This document shows, piece by piece, positions 1 through 7,481 of a DNA stretch of 54,529 nucleotides (position 1 is its first letter; every line of letters begins with the position of its first letter). Below the pieces are notes generated by a model. That model had not been told where the DNA came from. It worked only from the letters and a program-made list of their open reading frames with translations, and made no database searches. The position numbers and the translations under genes were made by a program. Where the stretch lies: the NCBI GenBank assembly GCA_947585115.1, contig CANPWW010000006.1, positions 1-54,529 of the forward strand, read 5' to 3'. This stretch comes from an uncultured Monoglobus sp. (GTDB lineage: Bacteria > Bacillota > Clostridia > Monoglobales > Monoglobaceae).

Positions 1-1
1 T

Positions 2-1006
2 TTCTCAAACGGCGACAAGATCTCGGGAACGGACGGCAGAGAGCTGACCGTGAACTTCGGCACCGGCGCCAAAGCGCCTTCGGCAGCGGAAAGAGCCGCG
101 GGCGACAACTATCTTGCCATAGATGATCAGGGCACCGGAAGCGACGGCTGGGCCTACGCGCCCGAAAGCCCCATTGATTCCGATGTTGTAGCGGCGGAGG
201 AAGAATTCAAAATGGGCGACGATAATAAAGACGCGGTCCTGATGAGATTTTATGACGCGAACAATGTGAGCGCCGATAACGCGTATATTACATCGTCGGA
301 CGGCAGAGCTTTTGAGGTCAAGACGGCCGACAACGGAGGGCTCAAAATAACCGACTACTTGTCAAAAGGCGACTTTACCGACGCGTCAAAGCCCAAGGGC
401 TTTGACACGGCTGTTTCCGGATTCACGTTTAAGGCGAACGAGTGGTACGGCCTGAAGGTTGAGTTTAACAGAGCCGACAATATAGTGACAGTCTACACCA
501 AATCCGCGGGCGGCGAGTATACCAAGAGAAGCTCGGTCAAGCTCGGCTCGAAAGAGCCCAAGGGAACCGTTCCCAAGCTTGCGCTCACAAGCATAGGCTG
601 CGTGACGCGCGGCAGCGCGGCCAACGTTTTGGGCATAGACAACGTATATGTGGGCTGGCAGGCGGATGCTCCCGCTGAGACCGCGGCGCCGAATCCCACC
701 GAGCAGCCCGGCGGTCAGCCGATCATCGAATTCACTCAGGGCGGCGAGAAGATCGACGGCTTTGCCGACGGCGAGGTGGCGTTTGCCGTATCCGGTTTGG
801 ATGATTCATGCAGCATAATTATCGCGGGATATGACGCGGGAGGCGCTTTGATCGGCGCGAATATCGCGGAGTATGACCCGTCTGCGGGCAACGCTTCCGC
901 GGCGCTGACGCCCACGGCCGAGACGACAAAGATCCGCGGCTTTATCTGGGACGGCACCGAGAATATCAAGCCGATGTCGGGTGTTTATGTGATAAACAGG
1001 AAGTGA
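2..1006 (+). CDS. Secreted LamG-like protein, C-terminal part (5' end outside window)
   Basis: The reading frame is open from the first bases of the window, so this is the 3' part of a longer gene; the GTG at 50 lies inside the frame and is not a convincing start. The visible ~334 residues hold a concanavalin/LamG-like beta-sandwich (roughly 50-1..660 of the DNA; features such as NEWYGLKVEFNRADNIVTVY and IDNVYVGW are typical of that fold), a short Pro-rich linker, and a C-terminal ~90-residue module ending in IWDGTENIKPM. The same module closes both pectate lyases and the giant surface protein of this window. It is therefore probably a secreted polysaccharide-binding or -degrading protein; the catalytic part, if any, is off the left edge. 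No terminator with a T-run follows, only two palindromic repeats. Confidence 0.7.
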   Translation, partial: FSNGDKISGTDGRELTVNFGTGAKAPSAAERAAGDNYLAIDDQGTGSDGWAYAPESPIDSDVVAAEEEFKMGDDNKDAVLMRFYDANNVSADNAYITSSDGRAFEVKTADNGGLKITDYLSKGDFTDASKPKGFDTAVSGFTFKANEWYGLKVEFNRADNIVTVYTKSAGGEYTKRSSVKLGSKEPKGTVPKLALTSIGCVTRGSAANVLGIDNVYVGWQADAPAETAAPNPTEQPGGQPIIEFTQGGEKIDGFADGEVAFAVSGLDDSCSIIIAGYDAGGALIGANIAEYDPSAGNASAALTPTAETTKIRGFIWDGTENIKPMSGVYVINRK

Positions 1007-1016
1007 GACAAATAAA

Positions 1017-1044
1017 AGCGGGCGGATAATATCCGCCCCTACGG
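1017..1044. repeat. Short dispersed palindrome, GGGCGG...CCGCCC type (copy 1)
   Basis: The intergenic sequence holds a near-perfect palindrome, GGGCGGATAATATCCGCCC, followed by CTAC. The same sequence, in both orientations, recurs at 46370-46393 and 46446-46470. It lacks a T-run here, so it is not an ordinary intrinsic terminator. It looks like a REP-like dispersed element. Confidence 0.65.
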
Positions 1045-1067
1045 CAATAGTGATTAGACTTTACAGG

Positions 1068-1100
1068 CACCTCCCTCTCCTTAAAAGGAAGGGGAGGCTT
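1068..1100. repeat. Purine/pyrimidine hairpin element (CCTCCC...GGGGAGG)
   Basis: CCTCCCTCTCCTT is followed almost at once by AAGGAAGGGGAGG, forming a hairpin just upstream of the oxidoreductase ribosome binding site. It resembles the C-rich/G-rich palindromes inside the larger elements at 17965 and 26254, and is probably a related dispersed repeat rather than a gene-specific regulator. Confidence 0.45.
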
Positions 1101-1120
1101 GAGGGTTACAGGAGGCGTTT

Positions 1121-2086
1121 ATGAAGATTTCAATAATCGGGACGGGGCATATCGCTCATTCGATGGCGAGGGCGGTGAGGCTCACGGAAGAGGCGGAGTT
1201 TTACGCCGCGGCGTCAAGGACGCTTGAGTCGGCGGAGAAGTTCGCTAAGGAATTTGATATTCCCAAGGCCTACGGCAGCTATGACGAGTTGATCGAGGAT
1301 CCGAATATCGAGCTGGTGTATATCGCCACGATCCATCCTCTCCACTACGAGCTTTCCAAAAAGCTGTTGGAGCGGGGCAAAAGCGTGCTGTGCGAAAAGC
1401 CGATTTGCTTAAACCGCGCGCAGGCGGAGGACCTGTTCAAAACGGCGAGAGAGCATAACGCCTTTATATGCGAGGCGGTTTGGACCAGATTTTTCCCATG
1501 GGTTAGCGAGATAAAAGAGGTCATCTCGGGTGGAGAGATAGGAAAGCCCGTGATGCTGCAGTCGAATTTCGGCTCCAAAAAGACGGGTTCTGTGTGGATA
1601 CACGATCCGAAGCTGGGCGGCGGCGCGCTGCTTGACCTGGGGATATACAACGTGACCGCGGCGTCGATGCTGCTGGGCGATGATTTTGAGGTCGAGTACA
1701 GCACGGGCGCTTTGTCCGGCAAGGGCGTTGACGACCACAGCCTGACCGTGATAAAATACAAAAACGGCGTGACGGGCGCTTTGATGTGCTGCACCGACAT
1801 GTGCACCGACTCAAAGATCACATTGATGTGCGAGAACGGAATTATCGAGATCGCGGGACCGTCGAACTGGAAAAGCGCCAAGGTCTATAACGAGAAAAAA
1901 GAGCTTATCCGCGAGATAGCGCCCAAGTTTGAATCGGGCTATGTATATGAGCTGGGCGCCTGTATCAAGGCTATAAATGAAGGAAAGATCGAGTGCGCGG
2001 AAATGCCGCACAAAGAGAGCTTGTTCGTTATGGGTATTATGGACGAGATGCGCGCCCGCTGGGGAATGAAGTATCCCGGAGAATAA
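1121..2086 (+). CDS. Gfo/Idh/MocA family oxidoreductase
   Basis: A 321-residue cytoplasmic NAD(P)-dependent sugar or polyol dehydrogenase. The N-terminal Rossmann fold has the GxGxxA-type nucleotide loop (IGTGHIAHSMARA, residues 4-16) and the family's CEKPICLN signature (about residues 91-98), where the EKP lysine is the usual catalytic residue. The C-terminal alpha/beta domain includes GGGALLDLGIYN. The length is normal for the family. ATG at 1121 is preceded by AGGAGG. The substrate cannot be read from the sequence; the neighbouring isomerase, glycosidase and pectate lyases suggest a sugar from plant polysaccharide. It stands alone, followed by a terminator shared with the convergent membrane gene. 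Confidence 0.88.
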   Translation: MKISIIGTGHIAHSMARAVRLTEEAEFYAAASRTLESAEKFAKEFDIPKAYGSYDELIEDPNIELVYIATIHPLHYELSKKLLERGKSVLCEKPICLNRAQAEDLFKTAREHNAFICEAVWTRFFPWVSEIKEVISGGEIGKPVMLQSNFGSKKTGSVWIHDPKLGGGALLDLGIYNVTAASMLLGDDFEVEYSTGALSGKGVDDHSLTVIKYKNGVTGALMCCTDMCTDSKITLMCENGIIEIAGPSNWKSAKVYNEKKELIREIAPKFESGYVYELGACIKAINEGKIECAEMPHKESLFVMGIMDEMRARWGMKYPGE

Positions 2087-2096
2087 AACAATAAAA

Positions 2097-2137
2097 CAAG
2101 GCGGATCCAAAGCGAAGTGATCCGCCTTGTTTTTTGT
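2097..2137. terminator. Bidirectional intrinsic terminator
   Basis: AAGGCGGATC and GATCCGCCTT form a 10-bp stem around an 11-nt loop, followed by GTTTTTTG on the plus strand and TTGTTTTATTG on the minus strand. It sits between the convergent oxidoreductase and DUF5684 genes and can end both. Confidence 0.85.
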
Positions 2138-2144
2138 TTGCTTG

Positions 2145-2636
2145 TTATGATTTTGCTATGCCTTCGGGGCCTATGTACCTTGACTTGCCGTAGCCCAGAA
2201 TAAGCACGAATATGGGCCACAGGAACAGCATGCCCACGGTGTATCCCGCGCCGTGTCCGTATGACTTAGAGATCTTGTGGTACGAGATTATTGTGAGTAC
2301 CAGAATGATGATCGCGAATACGAGCAGCAGAACCGCATAGAGCATAACATCGGGGAAGTTTTGGTTCAAAGACGTGAATACGCCGTATACAACAGCGACT
2401 ATCAGCGAGATCCAGAACCACGATGTTTTCCATGTCAGCTTATACATGACATATTGGTTGTAGAACGGGATAATGCTCTTCCAGCCGGGCTCGCCCGCCT
2501 TGGTGAACATTTTCCAGTATGCGATAATTTGGAATATCCAAAACACAAGAGCGCATGCGGCGATAAATCCCAATATGCTTCCGACCGCCAGTCCGCCGAC
2601 GAGATCCTCGGGCAAAGGTGTTGAAACAGGATCCAT
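2145..2636 (-). CDS. DUF5684-type small integral membrane protein
   Basis: A 163-residue hydrophobic protein with about four membrane segments (roughly residues 17-40, 70-90, 95-117, 130-150). The loop YWKMFTKAGEPGWKSIIPFYN is characteristic of the DUF5684 family, whose function is unknown. The C-terminal ILGYGKSRY also fits. The ATG is preceded by AAGGAGG. It has its own promoter (2685-2713) and is not in an operon. Family membership is recognised by motif; role unknown. Confidence 0.8.
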   Translation of the reverse strand: MDPVSTPLPEDLVGGLAVGSILGFIAACALVFWIFQIIAYWKMFTKAGEPGWKSIIPFYNQYVMYKLTWKTSWFWISLIVAVVYGVFTSLNQNFPDVMLYAVLLLVFAIIILVLTIISYHKISKSYGHGAGYTVGMLFLWPIFVLILGYGKSRYIGPEGIAKS

Positions 2637-2684
2637 AATTTTAACCTCCTTAAAATGTTGTTAATTAATTTTTTATTTAATTTA

Positions 2685-2713
2685 AGTATATCATAGATTA
2701 TATTAAAAAACAA
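2685..2713 (-). promoter_or_regulatory. Promoter for the DUF5684 gene
   Basis: On the minus strand TTGTTT is followed after exactly 17 bp by TATACT, about 50 bp upstream of the gene start. Confidence 0.6.
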
Positions 2714-2725
2714 CATCATTCACGT

Positions 2726-2747
2726 TAAAAAACACGCATTTCGTGTC
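2726..2747 (-). terminator. Terminator of the RyR-domain gene
   Basis: On the minus strand, ACACG and CGTGT form a short stem around a 5-nt loop, followed by a run of T. It lies directly after the stop codon of the 472-residue gene. Confidence 0.55.
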
Positions 2748-2753
2748 ATAAGC

Positions 2754-4172
2754 TTATAAATTCGGCTTTGATTTCAGTTTCAGCAAAAGGTTTATGGCAT
2801 CTTTGTCTTTGCCCATATTATCGGCCGACAGGTCGCTGAACGGAACCAGACACGGGTGAAGTTTTTTCGCGGCGTCTTTTTTGCCGTCCGCGGTCTCGGC
2901 ATACTTCCAGTGATTAAGGTAATGGTACCTGCACCATCTGATATGCTCGATCTCCGCCATCTCGTCGGTAACCTTGGTTGCGCCGCGATTTTTCATTATT
3001 ATCAGTCTTATGTCGTGATAGTTCGCCGAGGCGATATTTGAGCCCTTTGTAAAGCTGTTGAGCTTGTTCCACTCAGCCTCGATCGCCGCGTCCTCGTTTG
3101 CGGTATCTGCCCGCGTTCCGCCGTACATAACGGCGTATTGGTAATTGAGCCGCTTCGCGAGGTAATACAGATTGTCTGTTTTTATGTTCTCCTCCGTAAG
3201 GATGTCCTCATATCGGCCGAAGGTGTATACGCGGCTGTCGTTATAAACAATGTCGATCCGTCCGTACGGGTCAAAGCAGTCGGTTTTGTCGTCGGCTCCC
3301 AGTTCCGTGAGCGCCGAGATCATATCAATATTGTTGTCGGTGATGATAATGCGGTCCATGCCGGCGATGGTGTTGACTGCATTTTCCGCGTTGTCCTCGT
3401 GCCAGACAATAACGTCGCCGTTCATAAGCTCAAGATCGTCGTGAAGATTTTTATAAAGTCCGAAGTCTCCCCACACATGGTATTCGATACGCTGGTTTAA
3501 AGAATAAAGATTGTTAAGTACCGCGCCACTCAGGAGCTTTTGGCCGAGCCTTTCGAAACCCAGAACTGCGATTTTGATATTAATGCCGCTGTCCGTCATA
3601 AATTCCGTGAGATTACGGTCCCTCCAGTAGTTCGCCGCAATGATCTCGTTTATGTTAAAAAATTTCACTCCGTCGACGTTAAGTTTGAAGGCGTCCGCTG
3701 TGTTGGATTTTATATAAACGGCTTGATTGGCGAGGCGGTCTTTGTTGGCCGCGTAGAAATTAAAGCTCTTTTCATCCTCGTCAAACATGATTATATGGTA
3801 TTTGACGTCCTTCACGGTCTCGTTTTTTATGAGCACTCCGTGGCTCAGGTTGTTTTTCAGGATCTCGCCAAAGTCGTTGTCACAGTATATGGCCGAAGCG
3901 TCGCCCCTGAAGCCGAGGAAAAAGGTCTTGATTTCGTAAAGTATGTCTTTAAGCGCCAGCAGCAGTCCGCTGGCGAGAACCGCCGGCGCGGTCCATCTGG
4001 CTATTTCGATCCATGCGTTCGTATTGTCGTAAACAGGCCCTAAGGCGTAGAGAACAAAAGATCCGTACATTGAATTAAGCAGCGTTTGGCCTTCAAGAAA
4101 ATATCCTATAGTGCCGAGGCAGAACGGCACCAACAGTATTATAAGAAAAATTATTTTTTTTGGATACCTCAT
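2754..4172 (-). CDS. Membrane protein with Rossmann (TrkA-N-like) and C-terminal RyR domain
   Basis: A 472-residue protein. Two N-terminal membrane segments (about residues 7-27 and 57-76) are followed by a cytoplasmic part with one or two Rossmann-like folds; IKIAVLGFERLGQKLL (near 200) resembles the nucleotide loop of TrkA-N domains. The C-terminal ~75 residues (EHIRWCRYHYLNHW ... HPCLVPFSDLS ... KDKDAI) match the RyR domain, first named from ryanodine receptors and also found in bacteria. The plan suggests a membrane sensor or a ligand-gated K+-transport-like regulator; the ligand is unknown. It has a nearly perfect consensus promoter (4216-4244) and its own terminator, so it is expressed alone. 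The start ATG has only a weak ribosome binding site. Confidence 0.72.
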   Translation of the reverse strand: MRYPKKIIFLIILLVPFCLGTIGYFLEGQTLLNSMYGSFVLYALGPVYDNTNAWIEIARWTAPAVLASGLLLALKDILYEIKTFFLGFRGDASAIYCDNDFGEILKNNLSHGVLIKNETVKDVKYHIIMFDEDEKSFNFYAANKDRLANQAVYIKSNTADAFKLNVDGVKFFNINEIIAANYWRDRNLTEFMTDSGINIKIAVLGFERLGQKLLSGAVLNNLYSLNQRIEYHVWGDFGLYKNLHDDLELMNGDVIVWHEDNAENAVNTIAGMDRIIITDNNIDMISALTELGADDKTDCFDPYGRIDIVYNDSRVYTFGRYEDILTEENIKTDNLYYLAKRLNYQYAVMYGGTRADTANEDAAIEAEWNKLNSFTKGSNIASANYHDIRLIIMKNRGATKVTDEMAEIEHIRWCRYHYLNHWKYAETADGKKDAAKKLHPCLVPFSDLSADNMGKDKDAINLLLKLKSKPNL

Positions 4173-4215
4173 TTTGTAATCACCGCTATTCCTGATATTT
4201 TTTGACTATATTCGC

Positions 4216-4244
4216 ATTATAATACAAAATAGGCTAAATGTCAA
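4216..4244 (-). promoter_or_regulatory. Consensus sigma-A promoter for the RyR-domain gene
   Basis: On the minus strand TTGACA is followed after 17 bp by TATAAT: a perfect match to the vegetative consensus. It lies about 45 bp upstream of the start codon. Confidence 0.85.
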
Positions 4245-4257
4245 CAATGCGCGGCGC

Positions 4258-4295
4258 GCAAAAGCGGAGCGGATCTTTCCGCTCCGCTTTTTTGA
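4258..4295. terminator. Terminator after the RpiB-family gene
   Basis: AAAAGCGGAGCGGA pairs with TCCGCTCCGCTTTT. The plus strand has six T after the stem, the minus strand four. It lies just past the stop codon of the minus-strand isomerase gene. Confidence 0.7.
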
Positions 4296-4302
4296 ACTTG
4301 CT

Positions 4303-4941
4303 TTAGCCTATCACGCTCTTTAAGTAGTCGGCAATTTCGGGAACCTTGCAGCTTTCGAAGAACAGCTCCGAGAATTTTTCGCCGCTGATCGTCTTTTTCA
4401 GGAAGTCTTGGTCGATGTTTTTGAGCACGTACATAATGTCGTGGTGGGTGATCTTCTTTACCTCGTCCAGTATCTTCTTGTTGGCCTGCTCGGGAACCGC
4501 TCTCTCTTTGGGATAGCCGCCGCCCATCTCGTCGCACAGCAGCTTTTCAAATGTGTAGTCGAGATTCAGCTCGGCGCCCCAGCCGAAGCCCTGCGCGAAC
4601 GGCATTGCTATCGCGTTGCCGTTGTTCACCTGACCGAACAGATACGCGTCAAGAGGGTTTGTGACGTGTCCGCAGAGCACGCCGGGGAACGAGTTGAGCG
4701 CCAGCATCGCGCCCTCGCCCGTGCCGCAGCCGGTAACCACAAAGTCGGCCGCGCCGGAGTTGAGCAGGATAGCCGCCAGCAGTCCGTTCATAACATATGT
4801 GAGCTGCGTCTCGTCGTCCGTGCTGTACATGCCGTAGTTAACGACCTCGTGTCCCAAAGGCTCCGCGACCTTTTTAAGCGACGCGTAGATCATGCTGTTC
4901 TTTGCCGCCTGTGAGTTTTCGTTGATCAAAGCTATTTTCAT
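4303..4941 (-). CDS. RpiB/LacA/LacB-family isomerase, probably DhuI-like (4-deoxy-uronate)
   Basis: A 212-residue cytoplasmic isomerase. The GCGTGEG loop (near residues 71-77) is the RpiB/LacAB family's anion-binding signature, and the protein is longer than plain RpiB (about 150 residues) because of a C-terminal extension. That ~212-residue version is the form of streptococcal DhuI, known to isomerise the 4-deoxy-5-hexosulose-uronate released from unsaturated uronates. With two pectate lyases and a GH106-like gene nearby, such a role in pectin breakdown is plausible; it is inference from length and context, and a ribose- or galactose-6-phosphate isomerase is the alternative. The ATG is preceded by AAGGAG. 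It is transcribed divergently from the glycosidase gene, sharing a control region with it. Confidence 0.78.
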   Translation of the reverse strand: MKIALINENSQAAKNSMIYASLKKVAEPLGHEVVNYGMYSTDDETQLTYVMNGLLAAILLNSGAADFVVTGCGTGEGAMLALNSFPGVLCGHVTNPLDAYLFGQVNNGNAIAMPFAQGFGWGAELNLDYTFEKLLCDEMGGGYPKERAVPEQANKKILDEVKKITHHDIMYVLKNIDQDFLKKTISGEKFSELFFESCKVPEIADYLKSVIG

Positions 4942-4970
4942 TTTGTTCGCTCCTTTATAAAAATTTTAAA

Positions 4971-5027
4971 AAAACAGTTTATTTTTTTATTTAGTTATAG
5001 TATAATAATAATTAACTGTTTTGTCAA
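4971..5027. promoter_or_regulatory. Divergent promoter region with flanking inverted repeat
   Basis: On the minus strand TTGACA (5022-5027) and TATACT (4999-5004) are 17 bp apart and drive the isomerase. On the plus strand TATAAT (5001-5006) overlaps it and may serve the GH106-like gene, with a weaker TTTATT at -35. The pair AAAACAGTT (4971-4979) and AACTGTTTT (5014-5022) is a perfect inverted repeat framing both -10 boxes, placed like an operator. The regulator is unknown; the AraC gene at 7482 is one candidate. Confidence 0.6.
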
Positions 5028-5063
5028 CTTCGAAAATGCGATCGCCGCGTAAGGAGAAATATA

Positions 5064-7340
5064 ATGAACGGGTTGAACTTTTTATTGTCCTTGATCATTG
5101 ACGGTGTTGTTGACATCACCGACGAGGACGATATGAACATCATCAAAAAGAGGCTTGGTCAAATCAAGGAACACGGATTTGACGGAGTTGTGCTGACCTT
5201 CGGAAACCTTGAGGACGGCTTTCTTTCCGCGCTCGGAGACCTGATCGCGTGCTGCGCCGAGAGGGATCTTTCCGTGTGGCTCGGTCTCAGCGGCGCGCGG
5301 AGCGGAGAAGCCTCGGCGCCCGCCGTGGGCTCGTGCCGTCTGGCTCTCGGCAACGACGGCGAGGTCATGAAGATAAGCGACCTTAGCCGCCCCTCGCCGT
5401 TTTACGAGGTGTGCGCCTATGAGACGATAGGCGGCGTGTACGAGCGCGTGAAGGCGGGGCTTTCCGGCGGGGCTTTTGATTATATAACCGGCTTTTGCGC
5501 CGAGTTCCCTGGATTTTCGGATCTGAGCGGCTCGACCGTGCCTTGGTACGACGAGATAGGGGAGGAATTCAAAAACGACTACGGAATGGAAGCCGAGCCG
5601 TTTTTAAAGGAACTGTTTTCGGAGGGCGAGCCCTCGAAATTCAAGGACCGCTATTGGCGCAGGATAACCGCCCGATTCAGGGACGCCAGCCTGATGCCCG
5701 TGGCGCAATGGTGCTCGTCTCACGGAAAGAAGCTTTTTATGACGTCCGGCACCGCATTATCGCCGATAAACATGATCGAGGAGCGCGGCTCGTATCTGGA
5801 GTCCGAGGGCTGCGGAGGCGCCCTCATGCCGTCGATCACGGTCAAGACGCCCGACGAGGTCAGCGTTTTTTCGGCCTCGATGGCGTCGGGTCTGGCGCGG
5901 CAGCAGGGCGGCGGCGAGGCGGCGGCCTCGGTGTTCGGCGGCACGGGCTGGGGCCTGTCTCCCGAGGATTTTGAGGAATGTCTGCGAAAACTGATGGAGT
6001 GCGGCATTTCCACGTTTGTGATAAACTCGTGCTATCCGCGCCTTAACTACGGGGCCATCAGCGCCCGCCGCATATCGTTTCCGACCCATGTGCCGTGGTC
6101 CGCGGTGATCCCCGATATATTCAAAAAACTGAGGCATCTGGCCGAGATCGAGCAAAAGCGCGCCCACAGAATACTGCTCGTGTGCCCGACCCGCGCCATA
6201 CAGCGCTGCTACACGCCCGGCGGCGAGAACGGCGAGGCGATGCGCCTCAGCGAGGCGGTGACCGGCATATGCGACCGTCTGTTCGAGATGAGCCGCCGCT
6301 TTGACGTGACCGACGAGAATTTGTTCGAGCGCTGCGCGGCCTTCGACGGCTCGGGAGTGAGCATGGGAGAAAAGTCCTACGGCACGCTGCTCGTCACTCC
6401 CGGCTGCGCCTTTAACAAAAAAGGCAGGCTCAACGCCGAGAAAGCCAAGGCGGGCGGAACGCGCATCCTCCACGATATACCCAAATCAGACACCGAAATA
6501 ATCCCGCTTGAGCTTATACGCAACACCCTCAGGGAGATAGTTCCCGTTGTGGTGAACCAGGACAAGTGGACGATAACGCTGCCCGAGGATAACGTGCTTC
6601 CTCTTATGCCGGCCGAGAGCGGCGGCAAAGCGGAGTTTGTGTTCACAGCCTCGGAGGACTATGCCGAAAAAACGACGCTGCTCGTCACCGACCCCTGCGG
6701 CATGGTGAGCATAAACGACATACTCGTGAGCCGCGGCGCGGCCGACGAGCGCGGCGCTTACTACGATATAACGAACAACATATTGCCCGGAGAGAATAAA
6801 ATAGCGGTCGATGACTGCCGAAACACCTTCGCGTTTCTTTTGGGGGATTTCAAGGTCATGCCGTCCTTCGGCTGGCGCAGCTTCGACTCAAGGCAGGTGC
6901 AGACCCGCGACAGCTTTTTCATACGCCCGTCGGGAATAGAGAGCGAGACGAATCTGGTGCGGTGCGGGTACCCGTTCGCGGATAAGCGCGCCTCGGCGAA
7001 AAAGATAATATATATAGAAGAAAACATAAACAAACCGATACTCAAAATAGACTGCGGCGGCTCGTCGCTGATCGCCGTGTATTTCGACAACGAGTTTTTG
7101 GGTTATGTCTACGGCGAAAACAACACTCTGCCGGCCCCGCCGATGGCGGCGGACGAGCGGCACCTGGTCGAGATCAAATGCTGCCCGCCCGGATTTAACC
7201 TGTACGGCGACAGGAAGTATATTTTCGGCGACACGGGCCGCGCCGAAAACCCGTCCGCGCCCGATTACCGCGCCGACGAGAACGTCAAGGCGGCCATATG
7301 GAAAATTCCGAGAGAGATTGAACTAATACGCGAGTTTTGA
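5064..7340 (+). CDS. GH106-like glycoside hydrolase (probable, intracellular)
   Basis: A 758-residue protein without signal peptide. Residues about 150-400 follow the layout of the GH106-related (alpha-L-rhamnosidase-like) barrel: an acidic DEIGEEFKNDYG segment, YWRRITARFRDASLMPVAQWC, a GG-containing FGGTGWGLSPEDFEECL strand, and FPTHVPWSAVIPDIF. The C-terminal third is beta-rich, as in the sugar-binding domains of that group. At the place where relatives usually read S-E-T-F-G this protein reads AASVFG, and the usual F-T-D-E-P segment reads GFCAEFPGF, so catalysis may differ or be lost. ATG follows AAGGAG. It lies upstream of an AraC regulator in the same direction. Family assignment is by eye, moderate at best. 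Confidence 0.5.
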   Translation: MNGLNFLLSLIIDGVVDITDEDDMNIIKKRLGQIKEHGFDGVVLTFGNLEDGFLSALGDLIACCAERDLSVWLGLSGARSGEASAPAVGSCRLALGNDGEVMKISDLSRPSPFYEVCAYETIGGVYERVKAGLSGGAFDYITGFCAEFPGFSDLSGSTVPWYDEIGEEFKNDYGMEAEPFLKELFSEGEPSKFKDRYWRRITARFRDASLMPVAQWCSSHGKKLFMTSGTALSPINMIEERGSYLESEGCGGALMPSITVKTPDEVSVFSASMASGLARQQGGGEAAASVFGGTGWGLSPEDFEECLRKLMECGISTFVINSCYPRLNYGAISARRISFPTHVPWSAVIPDIFKKLRHLAEIEQKRAHRILLVCPTRAIQRCYTPGGENGEAMRLSEAVTGICDRLFEMSRRFDVTDENLFERCAAFDGSGVSMGEKSYGTLLVTPGCAFNKKGRLNAEKAKAGGTRILHDIPKSDTEIIPLELIRNTLREIVPVVVNQDKWTITLPEDNVLPLMPAESGGKAEFVFTASEDYAEKTTLLVTDPCGMVSINDILVSRGAADERGAYYDITNNILPGENKIAVDDCRNTFAFLLGDFKVMPSFGWRSFDSRQVQTRDSFFIRPSGIESETNLVRCGYPFADKRASAKKIIYIEENINKPILKIDCGGSSLIAVYFDNEFLGYVYGENNTLPAPPMAADERHLVEIKCCPPGFNLYGDRKYIFGDTGRAENPSAPDYRADENVKAAIWKIPREIELIREF

Positions 7341-7367
7341 CGCTCTGTTTTTCGTCAAATTTACATG

Positions 7368-7396
7368 TTTACAAAGCGGCGCTTATGTGTTATATT
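7368..7396 (+). promoter_or_regulatory. Promoter of the AraC-type regulator
   Basis: TTTACA is followed after 17 bp by TATATT, about 85 bp upstream of the regulator's start. It suggests that the regulator is transcribed separately from the upstream glycosidase. Confidence 0.65.
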
Positions 7397-7481
7397 ATTT
7401 ACACGATAAACATGAATGACTGTGATTTGTAAAAAATCAAATACATATTATCGAATTTAATTGTGCAAAGGCGGCTTTGGT

